Source of the DNA: Anopheles merus
Lineage: Eukaryota; Arthropoda; Insecta; Diptera; Culicidae
Assembly (NCBI RefSeq): GCF_017562075.2
Contig: NC_054083.1
Span: 7,384,768 to 7,448,767, forward strand
DNA length: 64,000 nucleotides
Direction of reading: 5' to 3'
This document shows, piece by piece, positions 37,748 to 52,300 of this stretch. Below the pieces are notes generated by a model. That model was not told the origin of the DNA. It made no database searches and worked only from the letters and a program-made list of their open reading frames with translations. The stretch's first letter is position 1. Every line of letters starts with the position of its first letter. The position numbers and the translations under genes are program-made.

Positions 37748-40246
37748 CTGTAAGTAAAATAAATGATTTAGTTTCTGCACTGCCTTAAATGGTGAAATAT
37801 ATTTTGTTTCAACGTATTGTTTTTGGTTGTTTGTTTACCTGTATCATGATGAAGGCTTCGCTGTATTTTTTCGAACGCTGCACTGCAGGTGTATATCTTC
37901 CGTTTGAGTGGCTCACTCTGAGGACAGTAGCTATCATCGGTAACTGGGGAGCCTATGTCCACTGAGCGGAACGAAATAAGCGGCGATTTGTGCATTCCCA
38001 CGGCACTCGATGCATGGTTGCTGATAGCATTGGTGTCTTCTGGGTAACCATAACCATTTTGCCCATCCTCACCGTTTGTGAAGGCAGGACCGTGTATCGT
38101 GTGGCGAAAGTTATTCATCTGCTTTCCTACGACGGGTTTGACCGTTGGTTGCTGAAATGTCGCTGGCTGAGGATTGATGACTAAGTTTTCCTTGTTATTG
38201 TTATTGGTTGTACCGGAACGATACGATTTACCATGAGCTTTGCTGTCCAGATTTCGACTGACTTCGTCTGAATCAGAATCTGATTCAATATTCAGATGTG
38301 GGCTTTGGCTGCGGAACCGTCTTCGCATGATGGTCGGTGATTTTGGTATCATTCGCCGCGGAGGTGGCGGAGGCGGGGAAAGATTGGCACTTTGTTTAAG
38401 ATCGTTTGCCAGTGCCTCCGGTGAACAAGGCGGTCTAGCTTGATGGTGGATGAAGTTTGAGACATGTGTTTTGCGAGGCACCAGAACACGCGTATTTTTG
38501 GGGCTGTTTGGAGCCGACAGTGAGCAGGAAGTTTCATAGCGCAACACCTCCAAGCGCTTATTTACGATAACTCCTTCGGCGGGGTTTAATTCTGCAGGAT
38601 TGCCCGCCCCATCGGTACACTTTTGTGAGCATGTTTTGGCCAGCTCTCGTTTTAAGTCAGCCTCGCAGTTGCGCAGCATTTCGACCCGCTTGTTGGCCGG
38701 TGGGTTACAAACGCGACGCGGGCTGGAAATAGTGGTTGAGGTAACGGGCGTATCTTTCGAGAGCGACGGCGTTGGTGGAGGCTGCGGCTCACGCGGAGGC
38801 AATGGTGGCGGCACTGTGGCTAGGTCCTTGATGCAAATGGAGCTATTGCTCTTCATGGAAAACAGGATAGATTCTGCTTCGTGAATCAATTGTTTGTACT
38901 TAACATCCGCCTCCAGGTCTGCCCGAAGCAGCGCCTTTTCACTCTCGGAAATTGCCAATATTCGGCTGTGCAGCGAATGCACTTCGGTGAAGGTGAGCGA
39001 GTTGCATCGGTTGGTGAGGGGAGAGCCCCTGGTGGGTGTACGCAATTCTTGGTCCTGCTGGTTTCGCCTCAACGACACAGGAGTACCGCCTAAACTGCGA
39101 CAACCACGGCTCACAACGGCCGTTGAGTCTCCTGCACCCGACCCGACACTCAGGGCGGAGTGATCAGCCGCACTTTTCTTCCTCGTACGTACCAGCTTCT
39201 TTCGACGTTTGGAGCCACCGCCACTTTCGTTACTACGTTTACTGCGCTGGATGCGTTGCTGCTTACAGGACGCCTTTCGTTCCGGGAACTGATGGATCGA
39301 GCAGCTGGTCGTGTGTCGATAAGTTTCCTTGTCCGGTACCTCCTGCACCGAGCCCGTATCGATAAAGTCGAGATCGAGAAGATCATCCGTATCACACTCG
39401 TCGCCCGCATCCTGACCGGTATCAATGTCTGTTGGACAGTCCGTCGGATCGGAGTCACTACAACTGGAAGGAAACAGATGTAAAATCCGTGACAATGACC
39501 GATGAATAAAAGTTGCTCACCTCAAAATGTCAGTCTCCTTTTCATAGTGGTAACTTTCGTCAAACTTGCCCATCATTTCGTTAAGGGTAGCATCTTCGTC
39601 ACTGTCCTGGTTGGAGCCAATCGTTACCGGTGCTGACCTACTATCTAGGCGAGAGAGGTCTGCCATCTTTTTAAGAGTTTTCGGCGTAAATGGCTTTCTG
39701 TCAACGATCTTCTCCGTAGACGAGCTTGAATCTGTGTCGGAAAGTGCGTTTGATTTGCTGCAATTATGCGATTGACATTAGATTGTTTTCAGTGAAAAAG
39801 AGCCATAAATATAATTGCCGATGTATCTTACTTATTATTATTTTTATTGTCATCTGTACCGCTGCTTGATTTGATGCCGGAGGAAGTAGATCCAGAATCC
39901 GGTTCCGTTCGCTTGACGCAGTTTGCACTAGCAAGAGCTCCATCGGCTGTCGTCAACCAAGGGTTCGTTCTAATTCGGCACCGTTGGCGAGGTGATGGTG
40001 CTGCATCAGAAAATAATAGAGCGTTGTTTAGTGATAGAAAGGAGAAATGTACTGAAGCGTTTGCAATAACTTGATGGGGAAATTATTGCAAAACCATTCC
40101 AAACCATGAATTGTTTTTAAATTTTCTGCAATTTAATGTATAAATTGGAAGTATTTAGCTTAGTTGTTCTAGTGCATAATTGATGTATTAAGTTGAAGAA
40201 CAGGTCAACGTTTAAAGATCAAAGTAAAAATAAACTTCCACTTAAA

Positions 40247-40317
<71 letters not shown>

Positions 40318-43300
40318 CCCTTTCTCTACCTCTCTCTTTCTGTTTGTGTTGTTGGTCTGCAAGTCCAAGACGTCGTTATGACGTGGCCCGGTTAACAAAA
40401 ATCGCATGGGTTTCTTTATACGAATCCATCAAATAAAATCATATATTTTTTATACATTCATACATACTAGTGATGGACGGGTTGACCCGAACCTACCGGG
40501 TCGGAACCATCCGTGCGCTCCGGGACGTAATTTTGGTTCCAGTAAGTTCAGTAGGTTCGTCAAGGCATATGCGACTCCGACCCGTGGGTGCAACGAGTTA
40601 AATAGGTTCGTACGAGTGCAATAGGTTTGTACAAGTTCGGTAGGTTCATACGAGTTCAATAGGATCATACGAGTTCGGTAGGTGCAAACGTGTTCAGTAG
40701 GTTGAGTTATTTAACAGACGGTGAAAGTAATGAATAGAAGCAAACAGCCAACTTTAGAGAGTAAACTTCTTAGTAAGCACGCAATCGTACCAGGGAGGTC
40801 ATACCATATTACTACTGAACTTGAAGACACCCATTAAACCTATTACGGCTTCTAACTTGCTTGATCCCACTGATTCAACTGAATCTATTGAACTCATATG
40901 CACCCACCAAACCTACTAAACTTATTGAACTCGTATGAACCTACCAAACTCGTATGAACCTACCAAACTCGTTGCACCCACGTGTCGGAATCGATTTCGG
41001 CCTAGCTACACCCGACTCCGGGTCGATCTGTTAGTGTAGTCGTATGATCCATCACTAATACATACAAAATAATCAAATTAAATCAAATACATAATTCATA
41101 TATAAATGAGTAATCTTTGCTTATCACACCAAACAAGGTTCAAAACTCAGACACATTTATATTATATTTTCTTTTCAAAACATTTTCGTAACAATTAAAC
41201 AAAATTGGTTTTTTCTTGTTATTTTGGTTTTGTTATGTAAAACAGTAAAAAACAGTGAGAAAGTAAAACCTTTTCCGTTTCAAAGTTATTCAATATAAAG
41301 TATTTGTATCGCTGAAAACTACCCCACTATTGGTACCTGTACTCTAGCGGCAAATTAAAAATTGCTATGAGCACAGAAACAGTTCAGGCTTAAAAATGGT
41401 CCCATCTGGAGGACTCTCCTACAAGCGTATCGTTTGCATATTCCAAAATGATGCTACTTGAGGGATGCTAGCAATGTTCACACCTTTTTGTTCAAACATC
41501 AGGAATTTCTAGGCACGTCATGGTACTGTGCTAAAGGGCGTATAATTAAATTCAATGCAATGGAAGAGCAAACTCCTCAAAAAGGCAAGTTACAGCGAAA
41601 TGCATTTAAACACCGGTATGCATAGCCGACGGAGCAACTTAACAGCTATGTGGCATCTTTTGCACATGGTGTAACAAGTTGAAAACTACTCTACCAGCTT
41701 CATGGGGAAAAGTTGGGTTCGATGGAGGTAGCTACCATGATGCTAGCTACCACAGTTTTTTAGCTACCACGATGGCTTTAGAGTTGGAAAAGTTCATTTC
41801 GGCTCGCTGTAACGTAATGTGCGCATTAAAATTATTTTCTTCAGCCCTCCAAGTGAAATCTTATGGAAGGATCATATTTCTCATCCCGGTACGAGAGTTT
41901 TTTCCAACTGTTTGGGTAGCTCCAGGATGCATTTGCAGCATTTTGTCGTACAGTGGAAAATAGTACATCATGTGCATAACCTATAAATCTGTAGTACACA
42001 ATGCAAATGACGTTGGTTTGGCTTTGATAAATTCTATTGAACAATACACGCCATGACACGATGAAACTTTGCGAGGAGAAAGAACAGCAACAAATGCCAT
42101 GTTACTTATTTGCATTATACTCACATTCAATGCTACGGTAATGCTGCATGCCGAGGTTCTTCTGCATAATGGGACTCATTGCAACTGCATTCGGAGGCTG
42201 GTTTGACTGCGGTTGGACTGTCGCTGACGGTTGCTGAAGTTGAGATAAAACGCCCGTGCCATTTCCGCTTGCTGCACCGAGCGTGGGCTTGAAGCTAGAC
42301 AGATTGGGTGCATTCGGAACTGGAGCTCGTGGTACGGAAACGTGCTGAAAGCCAAACGTGTGAGGAAAGAAACGAAACAGAGCAAACCAATCATTGAATC
42401 CTTTCGCAACACTGGAGACACGGTGCGAAATGGGGAGAAGTTTCGAGAGACGCGTAAATTGGTCGTCTGTTTATGTGAAATCATCGGGAGGAAGTGGGAA
42501 TGGGCAAACGGAACAAATGCCACGTTATTCACGTGCTCGTAGCAGTGGAGAGTGTTAAAGTGTGATATTAAACAAAACCAAACCAGGAAAGAAAAGAATG
42601 CAACAGGGCACGAATAGAACGCACACTGGACGAGAGCAGATAATGCAGTACAAAAAATAGACAGGTTTTGCAAACGAAAATTAAATTCCCTCAATAGAAG
42701 TAGTAAATAAAGTGTTTGAACATACATACACAGAAAATGCTGAAGGATGTCTGGAGAGAATATTAAAGCCGTTTTGAAATGCATTCAGAATAAGAACTAG
42801 AGCATGCTTTTGTGAGCTGTTTGCTGGACTGTTCACTGCGTGACGCAAAGGATCTGTTTCTTACCGATTCCGCGTCGACACAAAACTCCACGTGCTTTTC
42901 CTCGATGCGATTAAGGGCACATTTGAATTTGGAACCGTTCTCATGATGGCCTGGAGCAGCTGCACTAGCAGAAACCGCGGGTCCAGTGCGATCAAACCCA
43001 GCCGAGGTACGCCCATGCAGTGCTCCCGGTAACGTCGTGCCTTTGGGAAAGTAGTGCGTCCCCGTACGGATGTTGATGTAGTATTCGGGCGTGTAAGAGC
43101 AGCCACCTGCCAAAGATAAAATGAATACAAATATTTAATCGGTATAGATTATAAAGGGCATAAGAAGGGGCTGTTCTGATCCTAGAAACAGCAGCTTCAA
43201 GAGCCAAGACTAATTTTTTTTCCAACGGAATGATCAATGACATAGCGCAGATCTGGAATGGGACTATTTGGAAAACAGGAAACCAATCCTAAATGTTGGC

Positions 43301-46300
43301 GATGTTTATTCAATTTCGTTACCACCTTCAGCTTTCAGTTGACAAATGGGTGTGTTTTCACATTTTATGGCACAATAAAACGTTGGGACACGTTGGAATC
43401 TTTTCTTGTTACTCGTAGGGGGATGTAGAATCACACCGGAAGAAATGCGACTGTTCCAGTGAGCAACGGACGAACGAAGTAATAAAACCATTCATCGTGA
43501 CTTACTGAGGATGTGGCACAAAACGACCACAAACAAGCGTTTTATCTTGCGAGCTGCATGTGAGCAGAGGAAAACGCTTTGTTATCATCGTTCGTACACA
43601 GTAGTCGGCTTCCGAAAGCTCGCGGTTTTTCCCCGGAGTGTGGCTGTCGATGAGGAATTGGGGAAGGGTAATAAAATTGAACAAGGATCCAGAAATGTTC
43701 CAATTGCGTGTATGTATATTGGCATTTTTTTTGTTTACACGAGTGTATAGGACCAAAGTGCCATTTTGGTTCGATTGCTGAAACGACTAGGAGGACGATA
43801 GGGAGCATTAAATCAACCAAGGTGAGAAAAATACTTTGAAAAACCCGTGAGAATGAAGAAGCTAAAAGAGTGGCGGAAGGCAGTAGGAATAAATGCAATT
43901 TAATAAGGATGTGTTTGTTATACAATAGAAGTGATAGCGAACGATACGGTTGTGAATCGTAATCGTTTTAAAAATGGTCCGATCAGATGTCTGCATACTA
44001 TTTTTTGTAGCTTTATTGTTATCAAGGTGTGTGAATTAGTGAAGCTACACAAGACTATACCATGGGGCTGAAGTTGGTAGCAATAACTTTTGTTGGTCAT
44101 TCTCGAATTTATCAGCGGATTTTCCTAAAAGCGGACTGAGCGGCCGCGGGGGGCGCTTTAGAAAATGAGTCGGCCTAAAGGGTAACAAGGCCTGTACTTA
44201 AACCTCCACATGTTAGATCGCTTTTACAAGCAATTGATTTTCTATTCATGCACGTACGAACAGAAAACAAAATCTATCCCAAAGTAGTACATTCTTACAA
44301 ACAAGTTTGTGGAATGCGTTGATAACGTTGATAGCAATCAAAAGTTGTAACAAACTTAAGAGATAATGTTTGAAGGCTTAGACAAACTCGACATATTTTC
44401 ACACACTTCTATTTTAGAAAAGAAAAACATAAAACCCATATATCAAAAAAAAAAACATAAAAAATCACTACCGGTAGCACGGATGAACAAAATTTACTCT
44501 TAACTAATTTAGGATAATATACTTGGCATTTGTAAAAATATATTCAGTATAATAAATAAATAAAAAAACAAATTTTAAGGAAACTAGGGACCCCATTTCG
44601 ATCCCCCGCTTAGGGCCGCGAGATGCCCCTAAATCCGCCCCTGATACAGTTTTATGTAGTATAGAATTAGAAGGTTTGTTAAGCATATCTGCTGATCCCT
44701 ACAAGACTGCAACAATACTGTACTTGGAGTGAAATAATCATTTGCCAGACCATAATCTTAGGAATGATTATTGTGATAAAGAAGGAGATAAAGTAGGTTT
44801 ATATTAGGACTGTAAAATGTTTGTCTTGTCTTGCCAGTAATACCTAATGTCAATAATGCTAATTGCCTTATGTTTTTTTCAACAATATAATAAAGAGATC
44901 TCGGTTCGAGATACCCAAAACAAGAATATACTGAAGAATATATATAATACATAAGGAATATAACACAGCTCATATTTACTAGTGTAGCGACCTTGGCTTG
45001 GCCGCAACGATTTCGGCTGGTAATGCGGCGGCTACGAATACGGCGGCCGATGATAATGAGGCGGACAACGACAACGAGCTCGACCGATCGGATAATCGAA
45101 GCCGAAGATGACGAAGAGGAGAATATATCGGGGTGATCAACGAGCTGGAGAGAAACTGCAGCGCTCTTAACTGGTGACGGTCTTAGTGTGCGGATCGAAT
45201 GATCAATTAAATAAATGGTAGATTCTAACTTAAACTAATAATTAGTCTTTTCACTAGATTGCGGAGGAATTATCCGAAAACATGCGGACGTGTCCTTTAA
45301 ACCAGTGCTCTCCAACCTTTTTAAGATCGCAGACCACTTGCCTTTGAAAATACATTTGCCGCAGCCCACATCGATTGAGGACATGAGGCATTTTGAAGAC
45401 TTAGTTTAACGTTTCTTTTTTTTTTCAAAAATAGGTTTTTATCTTATTCTAGGCATGCCTGTTGAGTACTTAATCCTGATTATGGGAAAAAATTGTGCGA
45501 TATGTATAGTAATTAGCTTCTTAATAATAGTAATTACCTAGTAATAATCTTCTTAAAAAAAATTTCACGGACCACATCCGTTAACGCCACGGATCACAGG
45601 TTGGAGACCACTGCTTCAAACAACACACGTTACATATTTCGTTTGTTAAATTTGACCATTCACAATTTCATTTCGTGTATTTGATTGTTCAATTGTGTTG
45701 AACTAAAGCTAAAAAGTGTACGGAGTAAAGACCAAAAAATCATCGAATATGCACTGCACAACATTCTAATGTATTCCAATCCAATGTAAGCATATAATTC
45801 TAAATGAAATCGGTGCATTCAACACACTACGATTACAAGTGTAATTTCGAAGTTGTATCATTTGCGGCACTATCACATCGTTGCGCATCGTAGTTGGGCA
45901 TGTAACATAATCCTAATTTATGTCGATCGATGCAGACATCGCAAAGTTTAAAGCAGTGCTCTAAGGCTCGTCATACTTTAGCGAGGAATTGGAACGAGTT
46001 CGGGACCCAAAAGGATAAATTTATTTCCTAGCTAATGTTCCGCTTTATAGGCTATGAGTGTTACTCAGATTGCCTCATACCTCCCACACTTTGTACTCTC
46101 TTTCATCGGTAGGTTGTTTGAAGCTCATTCTGATTTTGAGTGGGAGATTCACTTTCAACACCATGGCATGATCCATGAAAACATGATAGGTTATTTGCAT
46201 AACATGGCTTTGCTTGGACGTGCTGACCCAAATCATCGTGTCCCTCTATTGCCTGGGATAACGCAACATCTTCCCTGGTTTCCAACTAGGAGCTAGGAGC

Positions 46301-49300
46301 TGACAAATTTGAGCGCTCGATGTAACATTGGTCACCGTTGGAGCAAGGAATGGTTCACGATATTCGCGGCTGTAGTTACAGTTTCCACCGAAGCCTAAAT
46401 ACGAAGCGACACGTCAACATCAGTGCTAAAATAGCAAACTAGCAGCAGTTGGGCCCGGGTCAAAGCTATTCGTCTGTAACCATCCGAGGTGGTAACATCC
46501 TGCGCTTTGTTTATGGTAGGCAGTAAGGGATGGCTTCAACTCGGTTTGTCGACTAAGTTCGTTGGGGTTTCACTGTGTTTGCCTCGTACAAGGAGCAAGT
46601 TGGCAGATGGCAACAGCAAGAGAATGTTTCTAGTAAACAGTTTATTAGCATACAAATGTTGATAAGTTAGCTGTGATTTTTCTTTACGTCTTTCAATGCA
46701 GTGAAAGGGGTGTTCATTTTCGCAGCAATGGAGGGAATTTTCCAAGTATGTATGAATGTCACAAACCTTCTCCCAAATATTCTGCTCCATGCGTTTTTTT
46801 CATTCCCGTACCCGATAAACTTTCTCAGTGGTAGAATACATTCCACAACATTGTGCGGATTGTATGGAGTAAGACGGGAATGATGGTGCGGCGTAATGGG
46901 TCTGGAGATTGGGATCCTTTACGTTCTGACAAGTTATTATTATTTTTATTATATTTGAAAAGGTATAGGCATTTCGCTTCCCACCTGTATCGAGAGCTCG
47001 GAAGCCAGCAGTAACTTCGACCGAGCACGATGGTTTGAGGAATGTTTTGCTGTTTCCGTATGTCGCCTGCACCATTCGGGGTAGAATCTGTTTTAGGTAG
47101 TATACAGCAAATGTTCCATGAAGTGTTTTGTTTCGGTTGGGTTGATGGTGAAAGGCAAGGAGAGAACTTAAAGTATCATAAAGAGATGGAAACATTTGCC
47201 TTCTAGCAAAGCATGTAGGCAATGCCTTTGATGCTTTCCAATAAGCCTTAATGTATGGCCATGTGCATGCAAAGAGGCACTCGACAGGCTCATCAACATC
47301 GAAGAATGAAGTGATTGTCGACTTTTGGTAACAATAAGCAATAAGCATAAGATTGAAATTTGACGCCCTGCAGAGGGTTGAATGAGTTTGTACGTTTGGG
47401 ATTGAAAATTGGTATTCAAATATATTGTAATGTTATGATATGAGTTTGGAATGGAATAAAAGTTGTGGAAGACACGTGTAAGTTTTCGGTGCCAGTCTGA
47501 TGGTAGTTAAATTAAATGAGTGTTGTATTTTAGAGATAATAATATTCTATTTAAAGATATATCCGAAAAATATATATTTAGTATTAAATTTGGCCGGTCT
47601 CCTGGTACAGTCGTCAACTTGTACGACTTAACAACATGCCCGTCATGGGTTCAAACTCCGAATAGAGCGTGCCCCCATATGTAGGACTATCCTGCCATGT
47701 GTAATCAGTACGTCACTGAAAGCTAAGTTTTGATGAATATTTACATTGAATTGTACGCTTACATAATAGAGATATGAATGAGCAAATATTGCATAGCTCA
47801 TTCCTGTTATAAAAATTAAAGTAATTAACCCATTTGCCCCACAAAAATCGTACGGTTCTACTGTTAAAATAGTTCGTCGTTTCGTTTTACATCCGAACTA
47901 AAGAGGAACTATTTCCTCTTTAATAAAAAAGAAAAATTAAATACCATTATTTTCTAAATTTAGCATCGTATGATACCATATCAATGCCTATGTACGTAGC
48001 TGAAAAGGTATCTCCAGAACGAAGAATGATTAAAGCAAATCAATATAGCTTGCATTTAATCGTATCATCGTTTTTTTTTACTCGGCAACAGTTGTGCATG
48101 ACTTGTGAAGCCAAATATTATTCCAGTGAATAATCAAAGGAATACTGGTGATAAAAAGTTGAGTGATAATTGAAAACGCCATCCGTGAAAAGAATTGCTG
48201 AGTTCAAAAATTACATCAGTACAGTTTTAACGTTGAGACCCGTAAACATGATAGAACGTGGTAAGGACAGTAATTACCGACTTGCTAGTAACTAAAATGC
48301 TAATCCAATTGATACAGTACCTTGGCTAATTTTATTTGCTTTACATGACTTGACTGGCCACCTTCCAGAACGAAGAATTCAATTAAATGTGTAATGTGCC
48401 AGTAGCGAATGAAACGTATCATTAAAGAAGATGACCGGCGCCGATAGAAACTGAATCACAACGACAATGGAAATCGTGCGTGCGACGCGCGTGACGCAGC
48501 AGTATTGCGTTTGTTGAATTTTGATTGATTGCTTGGAAAAGTGCTACAATCATCGTTCGACTGGGATCGGTGCGTGTTTCAGTATTCCAACTAAAGAAGA
48601 TTTTCTTTTTGATACGCCAACAAACAGTTGAGTCTTTGGTGTTGTTTTATTTCTATTCTGAGAAGTTCATCAATCTATAGTTGTCCCTGAGGATAGTGAA
48701 GAGCAGTAAATTTGCTAGTTCGCTGCTAACCGCTTCAACTGGTAATGATAATGTTCTTGTTTCGTGTATGAAGGTGTTGATCTACTAGCTCTGGGAGCTG
48801 AGATTATCTGCCTTGCTTATTTAAGGGAAGAATACCCTGGAGACACATAAGTGTCTTTAGTTTTCTTTAGGTCACTGTTGAGCACAGTAGAGCTTGGCAT
48901 GGAAAACGAAAATTGTACCAAACGGAAATGAGGTTTATTCCCAGAATAGAATAGAAGTCAGCAAAATAGGGGGATCTTTGGTGTTTCTTATCGTATCTTC
49001 AATACACGAAAGATGCCAAGCGGAATTGTAGAAGAAGTGAGTCTGCCAGTTGTTCCTTGCGTTCCGGAATAACCGTCTATAGTTGAGAATGTTGCCAACA
49101 TTAAAGGTAGTCAAGTAAATCGCATTAGCATAAAGGCCGTACCTTGCGTTCTATAACTGGCAGTGAATCTGAAGTAGTATACGCACCCTATACCCTATAC
49201 CCTATGCCAAGGGCAAAAAAAAAATGCAAATCATGTAACAAACGCAGGAAGCGGCCCCTAGTATCTTGGGTAAATACAAGATGAGTGATGATGGAAAATA

Positions 49301-52300
49301 GTACCCTTTGCCCCAGGCATGGTTCAGGCATCTAAAAGACTGGATAACTAAGAAACTTCTGGTCAGTTATTGCGGAATGTAGTAGCGTTACACGAAGTAC
49401 AATGCTAGGAAATTTGCTACGGGTCCCGTTTCGAACGTCAAACTCGGAGCACACTACGCTCATTGTGGATGAATCACATTAGCGAGTCAAAAATAAGTGA
49501 ACCCGGCATTCTGCAATGGATTTCGTGGATTTATGTTAGGTAGAATTAGCGAAGTAAAGCGGTGGAAAAAAGGATGATAATACAACAAATTACGAGTCAA
49601 ATTATCATATGTAAATCGAGTTTTCCCAGATTTAGGCTTTTATAATATTACCTTTTATATTATATTGATATAACTTTATTATATATTATTGACTTTATTT
49701 AACATGACCTTTTTACTGATCGGCTTTATTGGCGTTGGATTTACTGTAAAAAATGATTGTTTTCTATTACACTGCTCTATCGATACCGTTTCAGTGAAAT
49801 GTAATTAGTATATTTAGGCGAAATAAAAGACCGAGAAACATACAAGACCGAACGCTTCTCGCGAAACAAGAATAAAAATATATTAAAAACACGAGTTTTT
49901 TAACTGGAATATAGTATTTAAATTATCTTTTAATTAATGAAAGCAAAAAGTTATTTTAGAGTTAATTATACGTTCAGCGAAACAATACAAAAGTAGTAAC
50001 ATTATGATTTTTAGGGATAAGGATTATGATGAATCCTCATAGGCAATACGTTTTCAATTACTTATGTGTAAAAGCTGTGATTCCTTAACAGTGATTTTTG
50101 ATGCAATCGTAAATCAGGCACGTACCGTCCCTCATATTTTTTATAACGATCTATTCAAATTAGGAAAATGAAACGAGCTTCCTGTTCTGGCGACTTCGTC
50201 AACGTTGGAATCCATCATATCTCGCTGATTGAACCAACCCCAGACACATAAAAAAATAATGGCACAACATAAAAGAAAACACAGCGATTCATCTAAAGCG
50301 CACGGCAGTACAGAGCTGAAGAGCATTATTATGCTTTTCGTCCAGCAGTAGCTAGTGAATAGCTCGGACGATGAACGGCTGTCCGGTTAGTAACCGAAAC
50401 AAAAGTGTTCGACATATTGAAAGTAGAATAGTTTACGACACATTTTGGGCCGTATTTATTACAACGTTGATTAGAAGTAGATACATTTTTATCTCTGACG
50501 AATACTATCCCGTTCAAAGTGAGTATGTTTTGCTATCGAAGCCAAAACTCTGCCCGTTCCGTCTTAAGCAATTGACGATAGAAAGAAGCATAGTATAAAT
50601 TCATTATAGTTCAGACAACAGCTGAGCACGTTGTTCTGCCGACGATAAGTATACTGCAGCTTATCTTGCATATAAAAATTATGACTTACTGAACGATAAA
50701 CCGCCATATGTCGATAAAGCATAGGGCCACAAAAAGGACACGAGGAACAGTGGGAAGAACTACAACAAAGACGCCACAAAAAGGTAATGGAGAAGAAAAG
50801 TTGTTCCGTGACACACTTACCCGGTGACGTGCCATCGGTGGAATATCCGGTCGAGTAAGCACTTTCCGGCGATGAAAGCGTATGACCCATCGGGCCATGC
50901 GAATGGTGATGGTGGTGGCCGTGTGTTGATGGATGATGCAGATGGTGTACGCTCGGTGAAGGTGTTGGTCCATGGGCGCCAGCTTGCGATGCTGGTGGTG
51001 GTGAAGATGACGATGGCGACGATGACAATGGCTGCTTTCCCGGCGGAAGTGGTTGCAGCGGTGGATGCAGATGTGTCGTGACGCTATTGATTTGGTACTG
51101 GTGCGGGTGATGGTACGGAACCGTGCTAGGGGAGCAGCCGGTTGAATTGGTGGCTGCGTTGGTATTATTGTTATTTACATGATTCAATTTACTGTTGCTA
51201 ACATTGATGGTGCCACTATCGGGTGCGTTCGATCCGCTGGTGGAGCGGCTTCCTGTCAGTTTGTGGAACTTGTTGGCAAAGCTGGACGTCAATGCGCTTC
51301 CACCGAGGATCGATTTACCACCTCCGGAAGTCGACGCGTCGACGGGAAAGCTATTGTTATTGTTATTATTATTGCCATTGACAATACGATTACTCCCGGC
51401 GCTAGATGCAGCTGAACGTTGGACAGGTGAGGTACTGGTTGAAGTGCCTCGCGCTGGAAGTGGGGAAGCATTTTTGCTGCTGGTTGGTGCACGGTTACCA
51501 TTAGTGGAATTTGTTGGCTGATTGTTGGAGGAGTACACTAAGTTGTTGTTATTGTGCTGTTGTTGATGTTGTTCATAGTAAGGATCGAATTGCTTCGAGG
51601 GTGGATTTTGTTGCTGCAGGAGTTTACCATACTTATTTTCGCTGTTTCCACCCGATCCAGCCGTTTGAATGGTGGCCCTGGCAGTTGGTTGTGGTTGCTG
51701 TCCATTCAAACTACCATAATGAGAAGAAAGCGTTCCAGTGGCCAGATGGTTATTGTTGTTATTGTTGTTGTTGACGCTATAATGAATAGAGTTAACAGAC
51801 GAGGAGGAAGACGAACTGATGCGTGTTGAGGTTGGATGCTGTCGCTTGTTTCGGGTACTTTCGAAAGAATGCAGCTCTTCTAGCAGTTCATTGCTTGAGC
51901 TTGTGGCAGCCGAGTAGTTGCCTCGCGTACCATTGGACGTGTGTGACATCAGGTGTCCATTGTGCCCGGTGGAAACTGACCCCGTACCGGTCATGATACC
52001 CCTAGAGGGGCCGGTGTTTCCGGCGTGGAAGTCAAACTCGGGCATGGAATAGGGGAGCGCACAGTCAGCTGCATACGAATCGACGCTCTTCGAGTAGTAC
52101 ACGTTCGTTGGGCCCGTTTCTAGTGTGTAAGATGAGCCGTTGCGCGAAATGCTTTTTGGCGATGAGACACCACAATTGTATTGCTGGTAGTGCTGTTGTT
52201 GATTGTGAAATGACGCTGCCCCAGATAGGCCATTCACGGCACCATATCCGGTCGTAACGAGCTCGGCACCTCCATCATGCGCTTGTTTATTGTGAATTCG

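Larger units (their letters stand above)
40001..42124 (-). other. Intron 5 of the adaptor-like gene
   Basis: This 2.1-kb intron carries a CT microsatellite at 40250-40315, the hAT-like foldback at 40468-41057, and a short TAGCTACCACGATG-type repeat (three degenerate units, 41727-41775). No exon is needed inside, since the flanking phases agree. Confidence 0.8.
43107..50820 (-). other. Intron 3 of the adaptor-like gene
   Basis: This 7.7-kb intron has agreeing phases on both sides, so no further coding exon is required. It carries a foldback element at 44113-44643, a hAT-like MITE at 45303-45613 and a SINE at 47591-47733. ORFs at 43542-43925 and 46800-47348 have no recognisable motif. Confidence 0.8.

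Noticed and set aside
42176..42784. 202-codon minus-strand ORF
   Set aside because: It overlaps exon 5 in a different frame and reads through an intron. The spliced frame is clearly the real one.
44113..44643. Clean hAT insertion with 8-bp duplication
   Set aside because: Inverted ends are visible, but the two 8-base flanks do not match, so the duplication could not be claimed.
49186..49208. Telomere-like CCCTATA repeat
   Set aside because: Only three units, internal to an intron, and Diptera do not use such telomeric repeats.
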